Origin: Bacteroidota bacterium
Lineage (GTDB): Bacteria > Bacteroidota > Bacteroidia > NS11-12g > UBA955
DNA length: 18,082 nucleotides
Assembly: GCA_008081305.1 (NCBI GenBank)
Contig: VMCP01000202.1
Location: 1 to 18,082, forward strand
Reading direction: 5' to 3'
In this document: in pieces, positions 1 through 8,084 of the stretch
Layout: each line of letters starts with the position of its first letter
Numbering within the stretch: position 1 is the stretch's first letter
The notes under the pieces: generated by a model
Told to the model about the DNA's origin: nothing
Seen by the model: only the letters and a program-made list of their open reading frames with translations
The model's database searches: none
Translations under genes and position numbers: made by a program

Positions 1-368
1 GAACCTGTTACATACCCAACACTTTTTGGGATCAAATGACAGAGGCACCGATTTTACAACTCAACATCGACACAAACACTCGCGTAGAACGATTGTTAAA
101 GGAGTACGGACACTTTGATAAATCTTTACTGATTGAAAAAACCAATATTCTTAAACGAAAACTAGGTGGACAACATGCTCAATTTGCCATAGAATCATTG
201 GAACAAGACAGAAGAAAAGACTGGCTCGAAACGGTATTGGTTTACTACGATAAAACATATGGTTATGGAATCGAAAAAAACCAACACCGCAGCACGGAAT
301 TACCGTTTGATTGGAACAACTCAGAACAAGGAATATCAAACATTATAAATCATGAACTTAACAAATAA
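1..368 (+). CDS. mnmH: tRNA 2-selenouridine synthase, C-terminal part (cut by left edge)
   Basis: The open frame runs in from the left edge; an in-frame ATG at 36 is internal, because residues before it (IPNTFWDQ, then M) continue the family pattern of a nucleotide-loop region followed by 'APIL.L.ID'. About 121 codons are visible. The segment with RVERLLKEYG, then K..L...KLGG and a terminal YYDKTYGYGIEKN resembles the C-terminal domain of MnmH/SelU. That enzyme replaces sulfur with selenium in 2-thiouridine at the tRNA wobble position, using selenophosphate. The rhodanese domain with the catalytic Cys and the P-loop must lie outside the window, so neither can be checked. The gene overlaps the next one by 17 bases, suggesting translational coupling. 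The call rests on remembered family similarity of a C-terminal fragment; moderately sure. Confidence 0.75.
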   Translation, partial: TCYIPNTFWDQMTEAPILQLNIDTNTRVERLLKEYGHFDKSLLIEKTNILKRKLGGQHAQFAIESLEQDRRKDWLETVLVYYDKTYGYGIEKNQHRSTELPFDWNNSEQGISNIINHELNK

Positions 369-1041
369 AATCGCCGTTGTTACGGGAGCAAACAAAGGAA
401 TTGGATTGCATTGTGTAGAGCAATTGTTGGAAGAAGGAGCAATTGTTTATGGGGTTTGTAGAAGTGGTTGCAGTATAAAGCATGATAATTACACCTGCTT
501 ACACGCAGATGTTCAAGATTATGAGCAAGTAGAAAACACCTTCAATCAAATTCTAGAAAAACACGGCCAAATTGATGTGTTGATTAATAATGCCGGACTT
601 GGCTATTTTGGGCATTGTGAAGAATTACCAATGGAACAGTGGCACCAAATGTTTAATACCAATGTAAATGGACTTTATTACTGCACAAGAATGGCTTTAC
701 CTTCCATGAAAAAAAGTGGTGAAGCACACATTGTAAACCTATCATCGATTGCAGGTTTAGAAGGTTATCAGCAGGTTTCGGCTTACTGTGCTACAAAGTT
801 TGCGGTTAGAGGTTTTAGCGATGCGCTTTATAAAGAAGTAAGAGACTTTGGAGTTAAAGTAACTTGTGTTTACCCTGGATCAGTTAAAACGGATTTCTTC
901 AGAAATTCAGAAAACATCAAAGCACATGATAATATGCTCATGCCAAAAGATGTGGCATCTCAGATAATGTTTGCATTAAAAACACCTGCAAACTTCCACA
1001 ATGTAAACTTAGAAATTCGCCCCTTAAAACCTAGGGGTTAA
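352..1041 (+). CDS. Short-chain dehydrogenase/reductase (SDR family)
   Basis: A 229-residue classical SDR, a cytoplasmic NAD(P)-dependent oxidoreductase. Seen: the cofactor loop TGANKGIG at residues 11-18, NNAG at 79-82, and the catalytic triad Ser132, Tyr145 and Lys149 with the usual spacing, followed by YPGSVKT (about 174-180), which packs on the nicotinamide. Length is slightly short of the usual ~250 residues but no core motif is missing. The ATG lies inside the 3' end of mnmH (17-base overlap) in another frame, and no other start would keep the glycine-rich loop, so the start is firm. The two genes are probably co-transcribed. SDR sequence does not reveal the substrate; an acyl or sugar carbonyl reductase are both possible. 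I infer no link to tRNA modification beyond co-expression. Confidence 0.9.
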   Translation: MNLTNKIAVVTGANKGIGLHCVEQLLEEGAIVYGVCRSGCSIKHDNYTCLHADVQDYEQVENTFNQILEKHGQIDVLINNAGLGYFGHCEELPMEQWHQMFNTNVNGLYYCTRMALPSMKKSGEAHIVNLSSIAGLEGYQQVSAYCATKFAVRGFSDALYKEVRDFGVKVTCVYPGSVKTDFFRNSENIKAHDNMLMPKDVASQIMFALKTPANFHNVNLEIRPLKPRG

Positions 1042-1052
1042 ATAATTAGATG

Positions 1053-1060
1053 TATTTTTG
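1053..1060 (+). promoter_or_regulatory. Putative -7 promoter element for gapA
   Basis: TATTTTTG fits the Bacteroidota -7 consensus TAnnTTTG exactly and ends 30 bases before the gapA ATG. No TTG-type -33 element is visible at the expected distance, so the call depends on one motif. The predicted leader is about 26 bases, A-rich and without a clear Shine-Dalgarno sequence. Confidence 0.45.
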
Positions 1061-1090
1061 TGACAAAATAAAAAACACGTTTTAGAAGAA

Positions 1091-2074
1091 ATGAAAGTAG
1101 CTATTAACGGATTTGGTCGTATCGGGCGCCACGCCTTCAAGTTTTTGTTGGCAAAGCCTGAAGTTGAAATCGTTGCTATCAATGATTTAACGGATAACGC
1201 AACCCTTGCACACCTACTCAAGTACGACTCAGTACACGGTAAGTTTCCTGGTACAGTCGAGCACGATGAAAACCATATCATTATTGATGGTAGTCCAATT
1301 CGTATTTATGCTGAGCGCGACCCTAAAGCTCTTCCCTGGGGAGACTTAGGTGTTGACGTTGTTCTTGAAAGTACGGGTATCTTCACTTCTGACGAGAAAG
1401 CAGGAATGCATCTTGAGGCTGGTGCTAAAAAGGTGGTAATTTCTGCTCCTGCGAAAGGAGATTTGAAGACCGTAGTTTTAGGAGTTAACGATGATATTTT
1501 AGACGGTTCTGAAAAAGTTATGTCTAATGCTTCTTGTACCACAAACTGTTTAGCTCCTATGGTAAAAGTGTTAGATGAGACATTTGGAATTGAGCAAGGT
1601 TTCATGACCACTATCCATGCTTACACTGCTGACCAGCGCTTACAAGATTCACCACATAGTGACCTAAGACGTGCTCGTGCAGCTGCATATAGCATTGTAC
1701 CAACAAGCACAGGTGCTGCAAAAGCAGTTGGTTTAGTTATGCCTCACCTCGCAGGAAAGCTTAATGGTAATGCAATGCGTGTTCCTATTCCAGATGGTTC
1801 TGTAACTGACTTTACGGTTAACTTGAAGAAGCCAGCAACGGCTGAAGAAATCAACGCTGCGATGAAGTCTGCCGCTGATTCTTCTTTAAAAGGAATCATG
1901 GAATATACTGAGGACCCAATCGTAAGTATCGATATCGTTGGAAACCCACACAGTTGTATTTTCGACTCCAAGTTGACACAGGTTATTGGAAACACAGCGA
2001 AAGTAGTTGGCTGGTATGATAACGAAACCGGTTACAGTGCGCGTGTAGCTGACCTAATTGTTAAAGTTGGGTAA
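1091..2074 (+). CDS. gap: Glyceraldehyde-3-phosphate dehydrogenase, type I
   Basis: A 327-residue glycolytic GAPDH that oxidises glyceraldehyde-3-phosphate to 1,3-bisphosphoglycerate in the cytoplasm. Seen: the NAD-binding start INGFGRIGR (5-13), Asp32, which favours NAD over NADP, and the active-site motif SNASCTTNC with Cys149. His176 lies in TIHAYT, Pro188 is also typical of NAD-linked forms, and WYDNETGYS is near the C-terminus. All catalytic residues sit at textbook positions and the length is normal. Arg is written almost only as CGT/CGC here, whereas the upstream SDR uses mainly AGA, a sign of selection for high expression. The gene has its own -7 element upstream and a strong hairpin terminator downstream, so it is probably monocistronic. 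Very sure. Confidence 0.98.
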   Translation: MKVAINGFGRIGRHAFKFLLAKPEVEIVAINDLTDNATLAHLLKYDSVHGKFPGTVEHDENHIIIDGSPIRIYAERDPKALPWGDLGVDVVLESTGIFTSDEKAGMHLEAGAKKVVISAPAKGDLKTVVLGVNDDILDGSEKVMSNASCTTNCLAPMVKVLDETFGIEQGFMTTIHAYTADQRLQDSPHSDLRRARAAAYSIVPTSTGAAKAVGLVMPHLAGKLNGNAMRVPIPDGSVTDFTVNLKKPATAEEINAAMKSAADSSLKGIMEYTEDPIVSIDIVGNPHSCIFDSKLTQVIGNTAKVVGWYDNETGYSARVADLIVKVG

Positions 2075-2095
2075 TTTAAATTGAACTTTTTCTTC

Positions 2096-2130
2096 AAAGG
2101 CGGCCTCTACTGGTCGCCTTTGTTGTTTTT
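2096..2130 (+). terminator. Intrinsic terminator of gap
   Basis: A 10-bp stem, AAAGGCGGCC (2096-2105) pairing with GGTCGCCTTT (2112-2121, one G-T wobble), has a 6-base loop and is followed by TGTTGTTTTT. On the opposite strand no T-run follows the stem, so it appears to act only for gap. It lies across the last codons and stop of the convergent DUF4403 gene; the stop codon is in the loop. Confidence 0.85.
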
Positions 2131-3504
2131 AGTGAGCAACACTTTTAAATTTCCTTTGAGATAAAGACGCATAAATAACTCTTCCGGGCGCATCTGAAAG
2201 GCGGTAACTTTCAACTCTTCCATTTTTCCGCTTAAACGAACATACTCATTAATGGGTCCGTTTAAACCTTGGTTCATCTCTGCTTTAGCTTCATTCAAAT
2301 AAGAAGTGACATCCACATTCATGGACTCTTCCATTTTTTTACGGATCGTTTCGCTTAATAACCATTTAGCAGACCTTAGTAATACATTTTTTGTAGATAA
2401 ATCATATTTCAAATCCACCATTTTTATACGTTGCGTTGCGGTATCAAATGTTGGAATAGCCGTGAAATACAGCCAACCTTGTTTGCTTCCAGAAAAGGAC
2501 ATATCAATTCCTATTCTATCTTCAATTGGAAATAGATTCAATTGATCAACAAGAATATAGTTTTTTCCCGCTTCAAACTTTTCTCCTACCAAAGACTGTG
2601 TAATACTCTGAGATAAAGAATCGTAATCCAACCTCAAGTCTGTATAAGCGTTAAAGCCATCTCTTGAGTTGTAGCGACTAAGTGGCGGCAATGGTTTTTG
2701 CGCAATCTCCCACGGTGTATATTTGATAGTTGGTGTTGCTCTAACCCCAACAGAAAAACGCAAATAACGTCCTTCAAATGTTAAACGACTCAGGGATAGT
2801 TCATCCGGCATTAGGTTAAGGTGACCTAACAAACCCAAATCTATATCCCCTTGCATTTCGTCATAAAAAGGCTGTATGTAGGTTTTGAGATTAACTTTTC
2901 CTATTTCCTCATCTAAATAGGTCATCCCTTCGTTGAGATACGGTTTTACTTTTTTGATGATGGTCTGCGTAACATCCATTCCAAAAACCTCTTTAATAGG
3001 ATCAATCGCCTTGACTTCCGTGATTTTTGAGTTGGTCTTTAAACGGTAATTGCTCTGAACCGAAATATTTGTTTTGATACCCACCTGCCCTCTTTTCATG
3101 GGTTCCTTGTAACCAACACTCAAACCAACCGTTGGGACAGCGCAATGGTTAGCAAAACAAACCGCACAATACTCTCCCTTTACCGCGTATTTAAATTTCA
3201 TTCGGAAGTTCAATTCATTACCACCTTTGCCGCTTAAGGCAAAACTCTCTCGCTGTAATTTGTACCGGTAGCGCAACCCTTGACATGGAAGATCCTTACC
3301 TTCTACGATGGGGTCAATCATAGAGTCCGCCATATCTACAACGGGTTGAAGATCTATTTCTATGGGGATGTCTATCGTTGAAGAAACTACAGGTATAGGG
3401 TCAACAGGTTTTGTTACCCCTCTTTTCTCTGGAGGTTCTGGCTTAATTGAGCCACAGGATACAAAGAAAAATGCTGAAATAAATAATAAACCAACCTTAT
3501 ACAT
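2107..3504 (-). CDS. DUF4403 family lipoprotein
   Basis: A 465-residue protein from the ATG at 3504; a TTG two codons upstream would add only two residues. It opens with a short hydrophobic signal and a lipobox-like FVSC, Cys17 being the presumed lipidation site, then a Pro/Lys/Glu-rich linker, so it is probably anchored in the outer membrane facing the periplasm. The early segment with STIDIPIEIDL, a following CxGLRYRYK region and repeated amphipathic strands fits DUF4403, a family of unknown function in Bacteroidota. A relation to lipid-binding tubular (TULIP-like) folds is a guess I cannot test here. It starts 9 bases after the stop of the 1233-residue T9SS protein, so the two are probably one operon. 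No catalytic motif is visible. Lipoprotein nature is well supported; the family call is from memory. Confidence 0.75.
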   Translation of the reverse strand: MYKVGLLFISAFFFVSCGSIKPEPPEKRGVTKPVDPIPVVSSTIDIPIEIDLQPVVDMADSMIDPIVEGKDLPCQGLRYRYKLQRESFALSGKGGNELNFRMKFKYAVKGEYCAVCFANHCAVPTVGLSVGYKEPMKRGQVGIKTNISVQSNYRLKTNSKITEVKAIDPIKEVFGMDVTQTIIKKVKPYLNEGMTYLDEEIGKVNLKTYIQPFYDEMQGDIDLGLLGHLNLMPDELSLSRLTFEGRYLRFSVGVRATPTIKYTPWEIAQKPLPPLSRYNSRDGFNAYTDLRLDYDSLSQSITQSLVGEKFEAGKNYILVDQLNLFPIEDRIGIDMSFSGSKQGWLYFTAIPTFDTATQRIKMVDLKYDLSTKNVLLRSAKWLLSETIRKKMEESMNVDVTSYLNEAKAEMNQGLNGPINEYVRLSGKMEELKVTAFQMRPEELFMRLYLKGNLKVLLTKNNKGDQ

Positions 3505-3513
3505 GTTCAAATA

Positions 3514-6500
3514 CTAAGGAAGTATAATCAACTGGCTTTGATAAATCTCAGATCCCGATTTAACCTTTAAATAATAAACACCTCCCGACAACTTAGATGG
3601 CAAATTCACATAAAAACCATCATCTGTTGGTTTGAATGTAAGATCAAAATCAGCACCCGTTGAATTTACCAAGGAAACCTTCTGAGGGATTCTATTCATT
3701 CTAATTAACACATGGTCCTTCGCTGGGTTTGGATACACCTGCATTGCGTCATTTTTAAATTGAATGAAACCATTCTGCCTTATGTTGTAGGTATGTCTGA
3801 TAGTATCGTTTAGTGGGTTTTCATCCTTGTTGTCTAAAGAGTAAGCCAGCAACTCATAAATACCCGCTTCTTGGAAATAAACGACTTGCGTAGCCTGAGA
3901 AATCGTTTGACTATCGGGTAATAGAACTGGGTATGGAATGGTCTCTTCATACCAATCCTGACCTTCTTTGGTGATGGTAAGTTTAATCTTACCGGAGAAA
4001 GTTGAAGAGTCTTGACCTTTATTTCCAATGCTTAAAGCAGGATAATATTTCTGCCCAGTATAATGGTTTTCTTTGATAGAAGGCGTATCTATTGTTAGGA
4101 TCGCCCAGTCTCTTCTGGACCTCACCACATATTTAGAATAAAAGGTATCGTTCGATTGATTTTGATCTTCCTTTGCATCAATGATGATACGAAAATCACC
4201 CATTCCTCGCACCCCGAATACGATATTTGCAGGAAGCCTCCAGTTCACAGAATCACTCGGGCCTAAATGAAATACACTATCCTTCTGGTAATAAATGGCC
4301 TTCTCAAAGCCAAGTGTAGCGGCGATGTTGATATTCTTCAATGTATCAATCCCTTGATTTGAAATCAAAACATCAATCGTGTCAATGTTATCTTTAATGT
4401 AGTATTGCTGATTGTTTGATGGTTCAGAAACAGATACAATCAGGGCGTCTTTACCAATTTCAACATCCAAATATTGGGTAAGCGTATCGTTGCTGGAGTT
4501 TATATCAAAGCCTTGATCAACAAGAAGAGTGACTTCGTACCTTCCGGTAAACAAAGGTTTAAATGTCTTGGTAAAGGTGAAGTTCTTTTCTTCTTCTGGT
4601 AATAAACGAATGTCCTCTTTCTCATCATACCAAACGGTTCCCATGCGCTTGATAATAGCTCTGATTTTTCCATTTACTTCTAAAGAGTCATAACCCTTGT
4701 TACCCACCCTGGCGTTAATGTTTAATGGGTCACTGGTAGTGCTGGTTTTTGTAGGAAGCCCTATCGAATCAACATAAAAATCTGTCGGCCTACCCACAAA
4801 AAAGAAAGATTGTAGGGTGTCGTTTTCAGGATAAATATCCAAGGTATCTGGATTGAACAACAAAACCGAATAAGGGCCTTGTTTAGTTGGTTTAAATTGT
4901 GTCGACATTTTAACTAACTGTGAGAATCGCCCATCTACCCTTCGGTTCACCACCGACTCATACACCTTGTTCCCATTCATATCAAACGCTTGCATGAAGA
5001 CCCTTGCTGTGTCTATACTTAAAACTCCTTCATTATATACTCTTCCAGTAAATGATACCTCATCACCAAGGTCATAAGGTTCTTTTGAGGGACTTAAAAT
5101 AGTATCGGCCGCAAAGTCAATTCTTTTATAAACAACACCATTCATCACCTGCGTGTCGTTTTGAGGGTACCTGTCTGACGGAAGCCTAGTGTAAACCAAA
5201 AGCTTCATCCTTCCCGTATCGTTACACTTATATGTGGGCCAAACGAGTATTTGAGAGTTAAAACCGTCTAGTTGCAAGAATTGAGAATCCTTAAACTGCA
5301 AGTTTCCATTCATCCAGATTTCATGATAAATTGGAAATTTCGGTGACTGATCGAAACCAATATTCATGATGGTTGAAATTGTTTGTATGGTGTCTATCCT
5401 ACATACATATGTTTTATTACCGCTGGGAAACATGTTAAAGGTCATGGCATCCCTAGTGGCACCGACATAAAAGGTAGTAATAAACGTGTCGTTATCTCTC
5501 ACTTGGTCCTTGGAATAACTTACAATAACCTGCATAGTGTGTTCCCCATATTCTTTTGGGATAAATTGCTTCGGTAACTTGTACGTTCTTTTTAGCCCAG
5601 AACTCAATGTATCAAAAACAGACTCATCGTAATGTGTTTGGCTCAAACCTCTAATAATACACCTAAGCTCAAAGCTGTCAAGCGGGGATTCCACTCCGAT
5701 ATTTGCTATGGTTACAGTCGGAGCAACCGTGTCTTTGTCATAAACATCAAAGGTGTCTTTTGGAACAGAAGCTGTGAGAACTGTAAAATCATAATCTGCC
5801 TGTAAACGGGGTTCTATGATAAACTTATATGGAGCATTGGGATAAAAATCTACCCAGTTTGTATCCCCCAAGGGTACAGTATAAAAGAATGTTTTCGGCC
5901 TAACAGGTCTTTCGTATTGAAAACCAAAAGAAACGTTGTTCAAATCTAGTTGCCTTACTCCAACGTAAAACGACCCGTTCACTCGAACCGGACTTGGTAA
6001 GTCAAAAATGTACGTTCCCGCTTTACTATATAACGAATCACTATCCCAAATCAACTTACCGGGCATGCTTCGAGAAGAATCGTGCTCCCATATACCAAGC
6101 TTAAATAAACGACCAGACGCCGCAAATGCCACGGAAATCTGATTTAAGTTTTTAGGTTTGTTACTTAAAAATCGAGCAACAAAATCTCCTTGACTGCCGT
6201 TAAACCCTATTCCACCAGCCGCAGGAGATTGAGTAATATCTCGATAACTGTATATATTCTCATTCGCTAAACGAACGGAATAACCCGTGTCGTTTCCTTG
6301 GTTCTTATCTGCGGATACAACGTAAATGGTGTCTTGACCTTTGTTTTGGGGATTAAGAGATGGCACATTGAAAAACCCTGTTTCTCCTAATTTCAACCCC
6401 ACAATAAAACTATCCCTCAAGGTATTTGCGCCTTCAGTGAAAGTGTAACATGCGTGATTTGAAATATCTTTTTTTCCAACGTTTCGCAATAATACTTTTA

Positions 6501-7215
6501 CGCTATCTGGATTGCCTAGAGGCACTGGTAGCTTTCCTAAGGTATATACTTTTTGAACCATCAGGTCATGGTCCTCTCTAGGGTAATTAAAGCGAATAGT
6601 GGGATGATATTGTGTACTGGTTGGTAAGGAATCTGCAGCTACTTTTCCATATGAATATTGAACCTGTGGGTCATAATATCCCCCGATGGTATTACTTCCT
6701 TCAAAATAAAAATTAAAAGATCCTTTTAGTGTGTCAAACTGTTCAAAATAGACCAACAAAGCTAAGTTGTCACCATTCACGGAATCAAAGACATAAGGCT
6801 TCTTAAAAGGAAGTTTATAAAATGATTCATCTGGACCAATGTCAGTTTGCGGATGATTATGGTAAATTTCTTTAGCTTGGTTTGTCCAATAAGAAAAAGA
6901 AATAGGGGTGTTTCCCCAGTCTGATTGTGCGATGTTCATGATCCAAATACGCAGTGAACAATTAGCCGAAAACGTTCCGCCATCCGGGCGGTAAAACTCT
7001 AAAGATTGTATGGAGTCTCCATTTCTTAGGTTTCCTAATTCACCCGCCGGAAAGATATATGCAAATTTAGATTGATGAGAATCTGTTGTACTTCTTGCCA
7101 CCAATGGACCTCCAATTGTACCGCTATATGTACCTTCTCCAAGTTGAAGAAACTGAGTGTTTCCTGTGCGCATAAGCCCTAAACACAAAAGAATAATCCA
7201 AACAATTTTGCGCAT
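3514..7215 (-). CDS. Large T9SS-secreted protein with tandem CARDB-like repeats
   Basis: A 1233-residue protein with an N-terminal signal peptide (about 1-20, hydrophobic WIILLCLGL). Next come a beta-rich module (about 21-212), a first CARDB-like Ig-fold unit (about 213-325), a second beta-sandwich module (about 326-465), then a row of CARDB-like units to about 1148. Six units from residue 466 on, and the first, each end with an N-D-T motif (308, 575, 686, 798, 909, 1022, 1136); from 575 on the spacing is 111-114 residues. N-x-G motifs such as IGNKGQDS and ISNQGIDT mark the strand turns. The C-terminus (about 1156-1233), with YPNPAKD, GGVYYLKV and a basic/hydrophobic end, is a type A T9SS sorting domain, so the protein crosses the outer membrane and is attached or released. 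No enzyme motif is visible; an adhesin or structural surface role is inferred. The ATG sits 4 bases after a perfect -7 motif. Confidence 0.88.
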   Translation of the reverse strand: MRKIVWIILLCLGLMRTGNTQFLQLGEGTYSGTIGGPLVARSTTDSHQSKFAYIFPAGELGNLRNGDSIQSLEFYRPDGGTFSANCSLRIWIMNIAQSDWGNTPISFSYWTNQAKEIYHNHPQTDIGPDESFYKLPFKKPYVFDSVNGDNLALLVYFEQFDTLKGSFNFYFEGSNTIGGYYDPQVQYSYGKVAADSLPTSTQYHPTIRFNYPREDHDLMVQKVYTLGKLPVPLGNPDSVKVLLRNVGKKDISNHACYTFTEGANTLRDSFIVGLKLGETGFFNVPSLNPQNKGQDTIYVVSADKNQGNDTGYSVRLANENIYSYRDITQSPAAGGIGFNGSQGDFVARFLSNKPKNLNQISVAFAASGRLFKLGIWEHDSSRSMPGKLIWDSDSLYSKAGTYIFDLPSPVRVNGSFYVGVRQLDLNNVSFGFQYERPVRPKTFFYTVPLGDTNWVDFYPNAPYKFIIEPRLQADYDFTVLTASVPKDTFDVYDKDTVAPTVTIANIGVESPLDSFELRCIIRGLSQTHYDESVFDTLSSGLKRTYKLPKQFIPKEYGEHTMQVIVSYSKDQVRDNDTFITTFYVGATRDAMTFNMFPSGNKTYVCRIDTIQTISTIMNIGFDQSPKFPIYHEIWMNGNLQFKDSQFLQLDGFNSQILVWPTYKCNDTGRMKLLVYTRLPSDRYPQNDTQVMNGVVYKRIDFAADTILSPSKEPYDLGDEVSFTGRVYNEGVLSIDTARVFMQAFDMNGNKVYESVVNRRVDGRFSQLVKMSTQFKPTKQGPYSVLLFNPDTLDIYPENDTLQSFFFVGRPTDFYVDSIGLPTKTSTTSDPLNINARVGNKGYDSLEVNGKIRAIIKRMGTVWYDEKEDIRLLPEEEKNFTFTKTFKPLFTGRYEVTLLVDQGFDINSSNDTLTQYLDVEIGKDALIVSVSEPSNNQQYYIKDNIDTIDVLISNQGIDTLKNINIAATLGFEKAIYYQKDSVFHLGPSDSVNWRLPANIVFGVRGMGDFRIIIDAKEDQNQSNDTFYSKYVVRSRRDWAILTIDTPSIKENHYTGQKYYPALSIGNKGQDSSTFSGKIKLTITKEGQDWYEETIPYPVLLPDSQTISQATQVVYFQEAGIYELLAYSLDNKDENPLNDTIRHTYNIRQNGFIQFKNDAMQVYPNPAKDHVLIRMNRIPQKVSLVNSTGADFDLTFKPTDDGFYVNLPSKLSGGVYYLKVKSGSEIYQSQLIILP

Positions 7216-7219
7216 AAAA

Positions 7220-7227
7220 CAAATGTA
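7220..7227 (-). promoter_or_regulatory. Putative -7 promoter element for the T9SS protein operon
   Basis: Read on the minus strand this is TACATTTG, an exact TAnnTTTG match, separated from the ATG by only 4 bases. If the element is centred near -7, transcription would begin at or next to the A of the ATG, giving a leaderless mRNA. No -33 TTG is apparent. Confidence 0.55.
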
Positions 7228-7249
7228 CCGAAAAAAGGCAGGGTTTTAG

Positions 7250-7257
7250 TTACTTTG
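7250..7257 (+). promoter_or_regulatory. Putative -7 promoter element for pyrF
   Basis: TTACTTTG matches seven of eight consensus positions of TAnnTTTG and ends 8 bases before the TTG start of pyrF. It lies in the 50-base divergent gap shared with the T9SS operon promoter. No -33 element is visible. Confidence 0.4.
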
Positions 7258-7265
7258 CCAATAGG

Positions 7266-8084
7266 TTGAAGAAAGCTGACATTATAAAAGAAATCAAGTC
7301 CAAACGTAGCTTTTTATGTACTGGTTTGGATAGCGAAATAGGAAAACTACCTGTTCATTTAGAGAAATCAGGCAAAGGCCTGTTGTCGTTTAATCACGCA
7401 ATTGTAAAAGCAACCGAGGAATTATCGGTTGCCTATAAAATCAATACCGCATTTTACGAACAGTACGGTGCTGCTGGTTGGAACTGGATGGAAGAAACCC
7501 TCTCTTATCTCCCAGAAAACACATTTAACATTGCAGATGCAAAACGTGGTGATATTGGTAACACCAGCACGATGTACGCCCGCGCGTTTTTTGAACAGAT
7601 GAACTTCGATGCAATTACCGTATCGCCTTACATGGGAGAAGATTCGCTTCGCCCATTTTTAGAATTCAAGAACAAAACAATCATCTGTTTAGCTCTTACA
7701 AGCAACCCTGGGCATAAAGACTTTCAAACTACTATCACCGACAAGGACAAAGCGCTATATGAACGCGTACTAGAAACCGTAAGCAAATGGGGCAACCCAG
7801 ACCAGTTAATGTTTGTAGTTGGAGCAACGCGTGCAGAGAAAGTTCAAGAAATTAGAAATATCATCCCTGAACACTTTCTCTTAGTACCTGGTGTGGGCGC
7901 ACAAGGCGGCAGTCTTGAGGATATTAGTCATGCTGCGGGAACCAAAGAAATTGGTTTACTGGTGAATAGTAGTAGAGGTATTATATATGCTGGAAATGGT
8001 GAAGACTTTGCAGATAAAGCAAAATCTTCAGCTAGTGTCCTTCAGCTAAAAATGAGTAGCCTGATGAATGAGCTTGGCGTGTAA
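7266..8084 (+). CDS. pyrF: Orotidine 5'-phosphate decarboxylase (subfamily 2)
   Basis: A 272-residue OMP decarboxylase, the last step of UMP synthesis (OMP to UMP plus CO2) in the cytoplasm. Seen: CTGLDSE at 18-24, the substrate-contacting YKIN (57-60), the catalytic DAKRGD (Asp91, Lys93, Asp96), the phosphate-binding PGVGAQGG (208-215) and NSSRGI (234-239). Length and motif spacing are those of the long subfamily 2 (~270 residues). The start is TTG: the frame has no ATG between the upstream stop at 7215-7217 and Met75, and starting there would remove the conserved N-terminus. The 3' end overlaps the convergent coaE by 39 bases. Divergently transcribed from the T9SS operon. Very sure of function; start fairly sure. 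Confidence 0.96.
   Translation: MKKADIIKEIKSKRSFLCTGLDSEIGKLPVHLEKSGKGLLSFNHAIVKATEELSVAYKINTAFYEQYGAAGWNWMEETLSYLPENTFNIADAKRGDIGNTSTMYARAFFEQMNFDAITVSPYMGEDSLRPFLEFKNKTIICLALTSNPGHKDFQTTITDKDKALYERVLETVSKWGNPDQLMFVVGATRAEKVQEIRNIIPEHFLLVPGVGAQGGSLEDISHAAGTKEIGLLVNSSRGIIYAGNGEDFADKAKSSASVLQLKMSSLMNELGV

Noticed and set aside
1306..1611. 101-residue open frame opposite gap
   Set aside because: Fully antisense to GAPDH, whose biased codons open long shadow frames; no start signals.
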